Shown here: in pieces, positions 15,601-23,008 of the stretch
How positions within the stretch are numbered: the first letter of the stretch is position 1
How the letters are laid out: every line of letters starts with the position of its first letter
Assembly (NCBI RefSeq): GCF_018381315.1
Contig: NZ_JAGZSD010000001.1
Coordinates: 190,693-254,692, forward strand
Source: Anaerostipes sp.
GTDB lineage: Bacteria; Bacillota; Clostridia; Lachnospirales; Lachnospiraceae
DNA: 64,000 nucleotides
Direction: 5' to 3'
Program-made: the position numbers and the translations under genes
The notes under the pieces: model-generated
Told to the model about the DNA's origin: nothing
The model's database searches: none
Seen by the model: only the letters and a program-made list of their open reading frames with translations

Positions 15601-16818
15601 GACGGTACAGGAAACGGATATCAGCCAGGAAATCTTTACACAGCCAATGAAGATGCAACACTGTTTGCTTTATGGCCCCGCTATAAGGTGGAGTATTTAC
15701 CTGGAATCCAGGGAACCAGCGGAGCGACACAAAGTCAGGAACAGAATAAGTCAGAAGATATTTTCCTGAGAAAAAATGGTTTTCAGTCATCTGAGGGGAA
15801 ATTTATATGCTGGAAACAGGATACATATAAAGCCAGAAAAAGAAATGAGTTGGAAGCGACGGGATATATAGACCTTAAGGCGGAAAGAAATACGCAAGAA
15901 CAGAATTATATATATGAGTTCTCAAAAAATGTACGAAAAAGCTATCTTGCTGGCAGATCGGATATAAAGGGCTCTTTATTGGATGCGGATGATATTTTTG
16001 TGATGAAAGGGCAATGGGACTTCAAGCCAGATATTCTTTTAAAGGATAAGAAATCATTTATAGAAAATGAAAAGGTGGATCGTACAAAGCTTTTAGAACT
16101 AGTGGAAAGTTGTCATGATGTTGAGGATGGGGATTTAATGCAAAGAGTGAAAATTACTGAAATTCAATACGGAATGACAAAAAAAGGAATGAAGCCTGAA
16201 AATCAAAAGTTTTCGGATGGAATGAAGAGTACAGATTTGATGAATACGTATTTCATGATGCTTGATAAAAATGAGACTGTAAATATAAAAGTATTCTTTC
16301 AAGTAAAAGACAGCGCTGGAAACATTACTGAGAAAGAGGGAGCGGTCTGTGTCGTTTATAATAATCCGCCAAAACTGCATTCCTATAATCTTGCATTTTA
16401 TCAGAAAGATCTAGAAATAAAGCCTAAGGCTGTATTAAAAGAAATAACAGACAACTGTCAGGCTGAAGATTTAGAAGATGATAAGCAAGGACTTAACATC
16501 CCTGTTTCTATAGTCGAACCTGTCCCTTTAGAAATTGAAAAGATAAAATCCGCAGGAAAGCATAAAATTATTTACCGTGCTGTGGATTCATTAGGGAAAG
16601 AGACAAAGCTTGAATCCGAAGTGTATATTGCACAAAATAGTCCATATATAGACTCTTACTTTTATCGGGTCAGGTTTATAAACAAAGAATATCTTTATAC
16701 GTTGGATCAAAACAGTAAATGGAAAAAGGATCCGGAACTAAATAATAAACTTGTAACACAACTGGAGAAAACAGGTAATGATGCCGTAATAAGTTATAAA
16801 TTTAGAAGTAAAAAATAA
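12679..16818 (+). CDS. Giant secreted right-handed beta-helix adhesin with InlB-type repeat
   Basis: 1379 residues. I start at 12679 because GAGGAGG lies 8 bases upstream; the frame extends to 12571 inside the previous gene. A signal peptide spans residues 1-28. Residues 40-230 are helical. From about 230 to 800 come many short rungs of the form GGG(I/L)xxxG-xxxxSGGxIxxNxA, a parallel beta-helix of the polymorphic-outer-membrane/pectate-lyase type. An InlB-like YKICYDKNS...FLAWNTKPDGTGNGY...LFALW repeat follows, then DUF5011-like modules (CHDVEDGDL). There is no LPXTG motif and no C-terminal membrane helix, so surface retention must be non-covalent or through the pilus. It follows the pilin genes directly, suggesting that it is cargo or tip adhesin. 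Confidence 0.85.
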   Translation: MKKWGKRIVSGIIAVSLLAAASASRREPGEKAVVSIVQAGTETSFMGRLLEGEYIDVFTSWSAKEQNQFFDSLSAQERSVFIEVTNYQVIKQLVKTGTSKKGLDELFRKLEPYFQLLKRENEEKAKEPVVLECINQIEKTEYPSADVYLKQLIPEKDTCYMEFYFALKEAGEGKQDIPKAADQLYEKLGLKEEEKAGSIRKTAAKSSYTAQQKSAAKAVSDGFSNFKSVSSVKEMKDAVDSVKKGEKLAVRIDKGFNVTSVIKTNGRHVKIYADSASGHNLNRTASYKGAMIEVNGGSLTLGAYDGDGRAKNTLYINGKNVAAAAPLIKVSSGQLYLNKYSCIKDGYYLADFAGGGGISLESGASCYMFGGKIDGCSAASSKDVSSSSPKSSHGGGIVVNDGASFYMFSGSIERCKAVHGGGIMVYGTARLYGGVISDCAAVNKKNDALGGAVKVQGAFSTDGKITAVKGDFAVWKYTRSGSWSVNGKDGYEQVSTAGVTLKKNRANAGGAVCVNNGSKGTIQDCSIYDNSSTGNGAGICLSNGSYKKGASLEIKKGAGIHGNVSSGYGGGIYCADSVKGSISGGTVYENTASYGAGVYHEGEFLLSGGTIRNNGSNNSGGGLYAKGRLVMNGGEISANSAKTYGGGAIIKSAGGTISGGQIKNNSAAVNGGGLQLDGQLTVSNAAVTDNTAAQNGGGLSISTVGRLQMKSGTVSGNTAKVSGGGISADGTCKVNGSNFTGNKSYGDGGAVYVGSGTFTTFQANQAVKIEGNSAAKNGAGIYNKNVTVLNNNAHILMNECKNGTEHNVFHEGSLFSVEGYTEIKQEVYLAKDRFITASSKYFSSANSLTMKISMENSNLRNGYAAVKGDISNTGDSSYKTGDTLLHNQAADGRFVYTGSGYTLRPGNFKKASAGCVSYSVVLSRVYKICYDKNSKEEVRNMPASADKYWEEDLKLSELTPSEASGNFLAWNTKPDGTGNGYQPGNLYTANEDATLFALWPRYKVEYLPGIQGTSGATQSQEQNKSEDIFLRKNGFQSSEGKFICWKQDTYKARKRNELEATGYIDLKAERNTQEQNYIYEFSKNVRKSYLAGRSDIKGSLLDADDIFVMKGQWDFKPDILLKDKKSFIENEKVDRTKLLELVESCHDVEDGDLMQRVKITEIQYGMTKKGMKPENQKFSDGMKSTDLMNTYFMMLDKNETVNIKVFFQVKDSAGNITEKEGAVCVVYNNPPKLHSYNLAFYQKDLEIKPKAVLKEITDNCQAEDLEDDKQGLNIPVSIVEPVPLEIEKIKSAGKHKIIYRAVDSLGKETKLESEVYIAQNSPYIDSYFYRVRFINKEYLYTLDQNSKWKKDPELNNKLVTQLEKTGNDAVISYKFRSKK

Positions 16819-16820
16819 CG

Positions 16821-16852
16821 TTACAGGGAATGGAATTATCTATTCCCTGTAA
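16821..16852. terminator. Inverted repeat after the beta-helix gene, probable terminator
   Basis: TTACAGGGAAT and ATTCCCTGTAA are perfect 11-bp arms around 10 bases, starting 3 bases after the stop codon. The following GTTTGTTAATT is only moderately U-rich, so termination may be partial. Confidence 0.65.
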
Positions 16853-16889
16853 GTTTGTTAATTGAAAGTATGGAATATATTAACTTTAT

Positions 16890-16898
16890 TGTTATAAT
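16890..16898 (+). promoter_or_regulatory. Extended -10 promoter of the BspA-like gene
   Basis: TGTTATAAT gives TGn plus consensus TATAAT, 43 bases before the ATG at 16942. The -35 region is poor, as expected of extended -10 promoters. Confidence 0.6.
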
Positions 16899-16941
16899 AC
16901 TATTAGGAGAGAGAAAATACATTAAAAAGAGTGGAGAAATT

Positions 16942-19443
16942 ATGAAAAATTTGATGAACTACATGTTGGTATCTTTTTTTATAATGCTGATGTATTTCTC
17001 AATAAATATTACGCAAGCAGGAGCAGATGATTTAGTAGGTAAAATATTTCAGAGCGGTGGGTATTCTTATGAAATTATTTCAGACAATGAAGTATCAGTT
17101 TATAAATATAATCATCAAGATCCTGGTATTTTAGAGGTGTTGCCCAATGTAGAATATCAGGGAAAGAACTACAGAGTAACCCAGTTTTACTATGATCACT
17201 CAGATGTAATTGTTAAGAAAATTATAATACCAAGTGGAGTAAAGAAGGTTATTATAAATCCAGACGGAGTCTCAGATTATAAGTTCCCTAATCTACAGGA
17301 AATCATCCTCCCAGACTCTCTCGAATACATCAACCCTGGTTTTTCTTTCACTATGACCAATTTAAAGTCTATAAAACTGCCGGACAGTAATAAACATTAT
17401 AAAGTGGTGGATAATGCTTTATTTAATAAGGACGGTACAGACCTGATTGCTTTCCCAAGCGGAGATGAAAGAACCACTTACCGCATTCCTTCTGAGGTCA
17501 GGACCATTAAAAAAGAGGCATTTGCTTCCAATCAAAATCTTAAAGAGTTGTCAGCTGCTGATTCAGTGACAGAATTAGAACCATGGACATTTTCAGGATC
17601 CCATATCCAGACATTAGATCTTACCTCTGTTAAAAATGCGGGCAGAGGAACTTTTGCGTTCTGTCATGATTTAAAAGAAATTAAACTTGGAAAAGAGACT
17701 CTTTTAGGTAAGGAGCAGTTTTATGAAAACAGTTCATTGAAGAACATCACAGTGGAGGAAGGAAATCCTAAACTGTGGTCAGAGAATGGAATTCTCTACG
17801 GGCAGTCAGATGACGGAAAATCCTTAATCTGTTATCCATCAGCAAAAGAGGAACAGAGTTATGCCGTGCCGGCCGGTATAAGCCGGATAGATTACAGTGC
17901 CTTTAACATGTGCAGGCTGGAACAGGTTTTTTTGCCGGCAAGTGTGAAGAAGATTCAGGGTTCTGCATTTAATTATGGCAATGAGGGAAGGGCAGAGAAT
18001 GCCATTCGTATTTATTTATGCAGTGACAGCCTGCCTGAAATGAAAAAAGCGTCTTTTGCAGATCTGGGATCCGGCAGCACTGTCTATCTAAAGAATGACG
18101 CTTTGCAGGAGCAGTTTAAGAACGAGAATCAAAAATATCAATATATCGACAGCCAAGACCAAGATGCAGAGATCAGCGTGTCGACCATGGAGCAGCAGTC
18201 TGCCGAAGATATCGTGTTGGACAAAAACTCTATTTCAATTGAAATGAAAACAAATGGGAAGGCAGTGACTGATTTGCTGGGTGTATCCATGGTTCCTCCG
18301 GCATCTACCGATAAGCTTGTGCTGTCGTCTTCAGACCCAAAGGTGGTAAAAGTGACTGGCCGCGGAGAAATAACCGCAGTTTCTCCTGGGACTGCTTCTG
18401 TTATAGTTCAGACCGGAAATGTAAAAAAAGAGTGCAGAATCATTGTCTATGGGCCTTTGGGCAGTGTAGATCCTATTCCTATGCAGTTTTATACGGGAAA
18501 GGAAGTAAGGCCTAAACCTACGGTTAGAAATGCGAATGGAGATGTGCTGAAACCTGGAACTGATTACACAGTAAGATATTGGAATAATCTCGTTTCAGGG
18601 ACAGCAAAAGTCCTGATCGATGGAACAGGATGTTTTAGGGGAAGTCTGGAGAAAGAGTTTGATATCCGGATCAGAGAAAATGATATTTCCAGAGCAGAGG
18701 TTATGTTTTCCCAGAAGTTTTACCATTATGAAGGAAAACCTGTAGTGCCAGGATTCACGGTGGATCTGAATGGCAGGAGACTTAAAGAGGGAAGGGATTA
18801 CCGTACTGAATATATGGCAAACACAGGCGTCGGCCTGGGATGTATATGTCTTACTGGAATCGGATCCTGTTATGGACAGAATTTTTCATATTTCCAAATT
18901 TTAAAAAAAGAGGAGCCCAAAAATGAAAAAGTACCTTACGGGAAGAAGTCTAAAATCAGCTCCGTATCACAGCCATCCGGCAGTGTATATACCGGAAAAC
19001 CTGTGGTCAGGCCGGTGAGAGTAAAAAGCGGTGCCAGGATCTTAAAGATAAACAGGGACTATCAAGTAAAATATACTTCTAATAAAAACTGCGGCAGGGC
19101 CAGAATGGAGATTTCGGGGAAAGGCGGATATACGGGAAAAGCAGTCCGATACTTTATGATAGTTCCAAAGAAGGCTGCAATAAAAAAACTCCGGGCGGGG
19201 AAGAAAAAAATAAAGGTATTTGCGAAAAAGAGTCCGGGTAAACCTTCCGGATATCAAATCTGCTGGGCCGCCAATAAAAAGTTCTCCAAAGCGAAAACCA
19301 GATTGGTCAAAAACCCATCCTGCCTGCTGAAAGGTTTAAAGTCCGGAAGAAATTACTATGTCAAGGTGAGGGCCTATAAAACGACAGGCGGAAAAAAATA
19401 CTTCGGTGCCTACAGCCAGAGGAAAAGAGTGAAAGTGAGGTAA
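16942..19443 (+). CDS. BspA-like leucine-rich-repeat surface protein with Big2 and Ig-like repeats
   Basis: 833 residues from 16942, preceded by GGAGAAATT; upstream in-frame starts lie before the promoter. Signal peptide at residues 1-27. Residues 60-400 carry LRR_5 (BspA) repeats such as IPSEVRTIKKEAFASNQNLKEL. Then comes a Big2 domain (SSSDPKVVKVTGRGEITAVSPG), three repeats of about 70 residues with the core YTGKxVxPxxxV...DYxVxY...GxGxYxG, and a C-terminal fibronectin-III-like domain rich in Lys. There is no sorting signal. BspA-type proteins bind host matrix or other cells in other genera. It directly follows the adhesin gene and has its own promoter. Confidence 0.88.
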   Translation: MKNLMNYMLVSFFIMLMYFSINITQAGADDLVGKIFQSGGYSYEIISDNEVSVYKYNHQDPGILEVLPNVEYQGKNYRVTQFYYDHSDVIVKKIIIPSGVKKVIINPDGVSDYKFPNLQEIILPDSLEYINPGFSFTMTNLKSIKLPDSNKHYKVVDNALFNKDGTDLIAFPSGDERTTYRIPSEVRTIKKEAFASNQNLKELSAADSVTELEPWTFSGSHIQTLDLTSVKNAGRGTFAFCHDLKEIKLGKETLLGKEQFYENSSLKNITVEEGNPKLWSENGILYGQSDDGKSLICYPSAKEEQSYAVPAGISRIDYSAFNMCRLEQVFLPASVKKIQGSAFNYGNEGRAENAIRIYLCSDSLPEMKKASFADLGSGSTVYLKNDALQEQFKNENQKYQYIDSQDQDAEISVSTMEQQSAEDIVLDKNSISIEMKTNGKAVTDLLGVSMVPPASTDKLVLSSSDPKVVKVTGRGEITAVSPGTASVIVQTGNVKKECRIIVYGPLGSVDPIPMQFYTGKEVRPKPTVRNANGDVLKPGTDYTVRYWNNLVSGTAKVLIDGTGCFRGSLEKEFDIRIRENDISRAEVMFSQKFYHYEGKPVVPGFTVDLNGRRLKEGRDYRTEYMANTGVGLGCICLTGIGSCYGQNFSYFQILKKEEPKNEKVPYGKKSKISSVSQPSGSVYTGKPVVRPVRVKSGARILKINRDYQVKYTSNKNCGRARMEISGKGGYTGKAVRYFMIVPKKAAIKKLRAGKKKIKVFAKKSPGKPSGYQICWAANKKFSKAKTRLVKNPSCLLKGLKSGRNYYVKVRAYKTTGGKKYFGAYSQRKRVKVR

Positions 19444-19505
19444 TACTGCTCTGTGTATTCTGTCAATATCAGTGAAAAGTTAATGAAAGTGCCGGGACTG
19501 CCTGA

Positions 19506-19511
19506 TATAAT
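19506..19511 (+). promoter_or_regulatory. -10 box of the HAD gene
   Basis: Consensus TATAAT 40 bases before the ATG at 19551; the -35 (ATGAAA region) is weak. Confidence 0.5.
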
Positions 19512-19550
19512 AGAGGAAAGACAGAGAACGGAATAAAGGGGGAGTTTTAG

Positions 19551-20063
19551 ATGGCCTTTACAAAGAGATGGTTTCGGAGGAAGCCGGATAAAATTATTTT
19601 TCTGGATATTGACGGTGTGCTGAATTCAATGGATCTGTTCGACAAAATGGAAGAGAGAAAGACAGAACCGTTTATGGGGATTGCTGTGGATGAAGAAAAT
19701 CTGGAACAGCTGAAGTATATTGTGGAGCAGACGGGGGCGAAGATCGTGCTGTCTTCCAGCTGGCGCCATGCGTGGCATGAAAAGGGGCCGATGATAAAAA
19801 TCGGTAGGTCGCTGGATCAGGCTATGGCTGTCTATGGAATGAAGATTATATCAAAGACGAAGCATCTTCATAAAGGAAACCGCTCTCTGGAAGTGAAAGA
19901 CTGGATGCGCGGAAAACACATCCAGTCTTTTGTGATCCTTGATGATACAGATTATGATTGGATAGAGTACGGATTGGGTGATCATTGGGTCCGCACAGAT
20001 TTTATGGAAGGCGGATTAAACCGAACGCTTGCACAGAGGGCGGTAAATATCCTGAATCAGTGA
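19551..20063 (+). CDS. HAD-superfamily hydrolase-like protein
   Basis: 170 residues with the HAD motifs in order: FLDIDGVLN (motif I, both Asp present), SSSWR (motif II), a Lys in the HKGNR region and ILDDTDYD (motif IV, acidic pair). This short group with DIDGVLN and SSSW is annotated as HAD-domain protein in many bacteria and phages and probably acts as a phosphatase; the substrate is unknown. AAGGGGGAG precedes the ATG. Monocistronic, convergent with the ferredoxin gene whose stop is one base away. Confidence 0.8.
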   Translation: MAFTKRWFRRKPDKIIFLDIDGVLNSMDLFDKMEERKTEPFMGIAVDEENLEQLKYIVEQTGAKIVLSSSWRHAWHEKGPMIKIGRSLDQAMAVYGMKIISKTKHLHKGNRSLEVKDWMRGKHIQSFVILDDTDYDWIEYGLGDHWVRTDFMEGGLNRTLAQRAVNILNQ

Positions 20064-20064
20064 G

Positions 20065-20673
20065 TTATTCAAGAATAATTCCTTCTGTTGAGATTGTGAT
20101 GACATTCAGAGGAATTGTTTTCCTGCTTTGTTCCAGGGCAGTGCGGACCGCATATTCCAGGCCTCCGCAGCATGGGACTTCCATACGTGTGACGGTGATG
20201 CTCTTTAAGTCGTTTTCGCGGATGATCTGGGCCAGCTTCTCTGAATAATCCACTGGGTCCAGTTTTGGACATCCTACCAGTGTGATCTTCTGTTTCATAA
20301 ACTGTTCATGAAAGTTCCCATGGGCAAACGCTGTACAGTCTGCTGCCACCAAAAGATGTGCATGATGAAAATAAGGTGCGTTTACAGGAACCAGCTGGAT
20401 CTGGACAGGCCATTGTCGCAGGGCACTCTGGTTGTTTTTTCTCTGGTTGTCTAAAACTGCTTCTTTGTCGTAGTCAGGGGCCTCTCTGTTTTCAAAGGTT
20501 ATAGCGCCTGTCGGGCACATTGGAAGACAGTTGCCGAGGCCGTCGCAGTAATCGTCCCGAATGAGCTTTGCTTTTTTGTCTATCATTTGAATGGCACCCT
20601 CGTGACAGGCAGAAGCACAGAGTCCGCATCCGTTGCATTTTTCTTCATCTATTTTGATTAATTGTCTGATCAT
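20065..20673 (-). CDS. 4Fe-4S ferredoxin-type protein with C-terminal cysteine domain
   Basis: 202 residues. Two clusters lie near the N-terminus: CNGCGLCASAC and CDGLGNCLPMCP, the second of the CX5CX3C type common to this group. The C-terminal half has VGCPKLD and PCCGG, conserved Cys that may bind a further metal centre. AGGAGG precedes the ATG at 20673. It is divergent from a Crp/Fnr-type regulator, and the 92-base gap contains a palindrome likely bound by that regulator. Such ferredoxin-Crp pairs in Clostridia are thought to respond to oxidative or nitrosative stress; that role is an inference here. Confidence 0.85.
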   Translation of the reverse strand: MIRQLIKIDEEKCNGCGLCASACHEGAIQMIDKKAKLIRDDYCDGLGNCLPMCPTGAITFENREAPDYDKEAVLDNQRKNNQSALRQWPVQIQLVPVNAPYFHHAHLLVAADCTAFAHGNFHEQFMKQKITLVGCPKLDPVDYSEKLAQIIRENDLKSITVTRMEVPCCGGLEYAVRTALEQSRKTIPLNVITISTEGIILE

Positions 20674-20729
20674 TATGAATCCTCCTTGATTTTTATATTT
20701 GCATCATACTATAATACACTTAAATTGTC

Positions 20730-20745
20730 TGTTGAAAATTCAACA
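20730..20745. promoter_or_regulatory. Predicted Crp/Fnr-type operator
   Basis: TGTTGAA-AA-TTCAACA, a perfect 7-bp inverted repeat around AA that contains TTGA-N4-TCAA like an FNR box. It lies 20 bases before the Crp gene start and, on the other strand, at the promoter of the ferredoxin gene, so one site could control both. Confidence 0.65.
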
Positions 20746-20765
20746 AAAGAAGGAGTTATAAAATA

Positions 20766-21437
20766 TTGAATCATATATTATGCGGATGTCCCCTGTTTTA
20801 TGGAATCGGGGAAAAAGATCTGGAGAGGATGCTTGGATGTCTTTCTGCAAGAAAAGAAACCTTTGCCCCCAGGCAGATGATTTATGTGAACGGAGATACC
20901 ATTGAAGAAGTAGGGATCATCACAGAAGGGGAAGTACAGATTGTCCGGGATGATTTTGAAGGAAGGAGATCGATCCTTGCCCATATTGGTCCGGGAGGCG
21001 TATTTGGAGAAGCTTATGGATGTCTGCCGGGAATGGAGATCCCGGTGTCAGTGGAATGTGTCAGAGAATGTTCCGTTCTGTTTTTGAATTATCATAAAGT
21101 TTTGACAACATGTGATGCAAGCTGTGTATTTCATCAAAAGCTAATTGAAAATATGGCAGCCCTTCTGGCTTCAAAAAATGTTCAGTTAAATCAGAAGCTG
21201 GAGTGTCTGGAGAAAAGAACGACAAGGGAGAAGCTTCTTGCTTATGTAAACCAGGAGAAGCAGAGACAGAGAAGTTCTAAGATTAAGCTGCCGTTTTCAA
21301 AGAAGGACCTGGCTGATTACCTGTGTGTTGACCGAAGCGGTATGATGGTAGAGTTAAAGAAGCTTCAGACAGAAGGAATTTTAACAGTAGAAAAAAGCTG
21401 GATAACGATCGGAGATGAAGTATATGAAGATCAGTGA
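20766..21437 (+). CDS. Crp/Fnr family transcriptional regulator
   Basis: 223 residues: an N-terminal cyclic-nucleotide-binding-like barrel (residues 10-125, with GEVQIV, GPGGVFGEAYG) and a C-terminal HTH (residues 160-220, KKDLADYLCVDRSGMMVELKKLQTEG). The N-terminal cysteines at 6 and 8 and two later ones could hold a redox centre, but the cAMP phosphate-binding RxxxA motif is not evident. The start is TTG at 20766, fixed by GAAGGAG. It overlaps the HD gene by 14 bases and is divergent from the ferredoxin gene it probably regulates. Confidence 0.85.
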   Translation: MNHILCGCPLFYGIGEKDLERMLGCLSARKETFAPRQMIYVNGDTIEEVGIITEGEVQIVRDDFEGRRSILAHIGPGGVFGEAYGCLPGMEIPVSVECVRECSVLFLNYHKVLTTCDASCVFHQKLIENMAALLASKNVQLNQKLECLEKRTTREKLLAYVNQEKQRQRSSKIKLPFSKKDLADYLCVDRSGMMVELKKLQTEGILTVEKSWITIGDEVYEDQ

Positions 21438-21915
21438 TGTGATTACTAAAATGATAGAATATTATCAGGGGGATGCCAGAAGGATTCAGCATTTCATGAA
21501 AGTTTATGCATATGCAGGGGCTATTGGTGAGCAGGAAGGTCTTGATTCTAAACAGCAGGAGCTGCTGGAGATCGCAGCGGTAACCCATGATATCGGTATT
21601 AAAGTAAGTGAGGAAAAGTATCAGAGCAGTGCGGGCAAATATCAGGAGACAGAGGGACCGAAGGAAGCTTTAAAACTATTAAAACAGTTTGGACTCAGCC
21701 GGGAATCTGTGGAGAGAATCTGCTATTTAATCGGACATCACCATACGTACAGCTGTATAGAAGGCATGGATTACCAGATTCTGGTGGAAGCCGATTTTCT
21801 TGTGAACTTGGAAGAACAAAAGAGCAGCAGAGAAACTGCGGAGTACGTCAGAGATAAAATATTTAAGACTAAAACAGGGATTTATTATCTTGAAAAAATA
21901 TTTTGCGAAAGCTGA
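21424..21915 (+). CDS. HD domain-containing phosphohydrolase-like protein
   Basis: 163 residues. HD motifs: H of RRIQHFMKV, THDIG (the HD pair), GHHH and a late D of VEADFLVN. These four sets coordinate the metal in small HD hydrolases. I start at the ATG at 21424, spaced 8 bases from GGAG, rather than the one at 21415. Translation is coupled to the Crp gene. The substrate is unknown (nucleotide or phosphomonoester). The link with a Crp regulator suggests a stress role. Confidence 0.82.
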   Translation: MKISDVITKMIEYYQGDARRIQHFMKVYAYAGAIGEQEGLDSKQQELLEIAAVTHDIGIKVSEEKYQSSAGKYQETEGPKEALKLLKQFGLSRESVERICYLIGHHHTYSCIEGMDYQILVEADFLVNLEEQKSSRETAEYVRDKIFKTKTGIYYLEKIFCES

Positions 21916-21935
21916 CAAAAAATTAAAAAAAGTTC

Positions 21936-21964
21936 TTGATTTGGGCTTTGTGTTATGGTAAAGT
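21936..21964 (+). promoter_or_regulatory. Putative promoter of the tRNA-Phe/tRNA-Gly unit
   Basis: TTGATT, 17 bases, TAAAGT, 25 bases before tRNA-Phe. Confidence 0.5.
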
Positions 21965-21988
21965 ATAGAAGTCGCAGAAATGAGACAT

Positions 21989-22061
<73 letters not shown>

Positions 22062-22093
22062 TTACAGAGAATTGAAAAGACTCTGTCATATAT

Positions 22094-22164
22094 GCGGGTG
22101 TAGTTCAATGGTAGAACTCCAGCCTTCCAAGCTGATCACGTGGGTTCGATTCCCATCACCCGCT
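22094..22164 (+). tRNA. tRNA-Gly (anticodon TCC)
   Basis: Acceptor GCGGGTG/CACCCGC, anticodon loop CTTCCAA, T arm GTGGG-TTCGATT-CCCAT, discriminator T. Second glycine isoacceptor of the window, co-transcribed with tRNA-Phe. Confidence 0.97.
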
Positions 22165-22170
22165 TAGCAA

Positions 22171-22204
22171 GCCGTTTTAGAGTTATCTCTAAAGCGGTTT
22201 TTTT
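22171..22204 (+). terminator. Terminator of the tRNA-Phe/Gly unit
   Basis: GCCG..TTAGAG-TTAT-CTCTAA..CGGT followed by TTTTTTT. Confidence 0.85.
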
Positions 22205-22371
22205 CTTATTTCATAGGAAATGCGCCCTATGAAATAAAAAACGCTCCGCGAGGATCGCACTGCGGCGATAAGGAATCATGTCGCCAAAGCGACCCGCCGC
22301 AGGCGGAGAATCCCGCAAGTGGGATTCTTTCTTATTTCATAGGAAAGTGCGTCCCATGAAATAAAAAGCAC
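22203..22371. repeat. Hairpin-rich intergenic repeat block bounded by two direct copies
   Basis: Two near-identical units start at 22203 and 22328; each is TTATTTCATAGG...C(C)ATGAAATAA, an inverted repeat of about 12 bp. The 80 bases between them hold three further small hairpins: GTCGC-CAAA-GCGAC, CCGC-CGCA-GGCGG and AATCCC-GCAA-GTGGGATT. There is no coding potential. A diverged relative lies at 2939-2983, also behind a tRNA terminator. Probably a dispersed non-autonomous repeat; function unknown. Confidence 0.7.
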
Positions 22372-22436
22372 TGCGTTCAGGATGCGCACAAGCCCCTCAA
22401 AGAGTGAAGGACTCGGTTAAAAGGAGTATATTTGAT

Positions 22437-22922
22437 ATGGAACTTACTGTGAGACAATTTAAAAAAGAAGATGTAAAATATATGACGGACATATGGAATC
22501 AGGTTGTGGAAGAAGCCAATGCTTTTCCGCAGGAAAAACCGTTTACGGCAGAAGAAGCCGAGAGCTTTTTTAAACTCCAGTCCTATACAGCGGTGGCAGA
22601 AGCAGACGGAGAGATTATAGGGCTTTACATTCTGCATCCGAATAATGTAGGCAGATGCGGACATTTATGCAATGCCTCCTATGCGGTCAGTAAGAGTGCA
22701 AGAGGCCGGCATATTGGTGAGCAGCTGGTGAAGGACTGTATAAAACAGGCAGGGGAGCTGGGATTTAAGGTGCTGCAGTTTAATGCCGTGGTGGCTTCAA
22801 ATAAAGGGGCAGTCAGGCTGTACGACAGGCTTGGATTTCAGAGGCTGGGTACGGTGCCGGGAGGCTACCATTTAGGAGACGGCAGTTATGAAGACATTAT
22901 TTTATTTTACATTACTCTGTAA
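22437..22922 (+). CDS. GNAT family N-acetyltransferase
   Basis: 161 residues with the GNAT fold: an N-terminal LTVRQFKKEDVKYM strand-helix, GEIIGLYILHPN, the acetyl-CoA loop SARGRHIGEQL (motif A, R-x-x-x-G-x-G/A type) and a C-terminal VRLYDRLGFQRLGTVPGGYH. The start at 22437 is supported by AAAAGGAG 10 bases upstream; the GTG at 22404 has no ribosome site. The substrate is unknown; the PGGYHLGDGSYEDI end is typical of the L-amino-acid/phosphinothricin acetyltransferase-like group. Monocistronic. Confidence 0.85.
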   Translation: MELTVRQFKKEDVKYMTDIWNQVVEEANAFPQEKPFTAEEAESFFKLQSYTAVAEADGEIIGLYILHPNNVGRCGHLCNASYAVSKSARGRHIGEQLVKDCIKQAGELGFKVLQFNAVVASNKGAVRLYDRLGFQRLGTVPGGYHLGDGSYEDIILFYITL

Positions 22923-23008
22923 TATAATGATATCAGGGCTAAAATACTTTTTGCCCACGACATAATAAAGAAAACCATAGATGATAAAGATTCATAAAGG
23001 AGAAGCTC

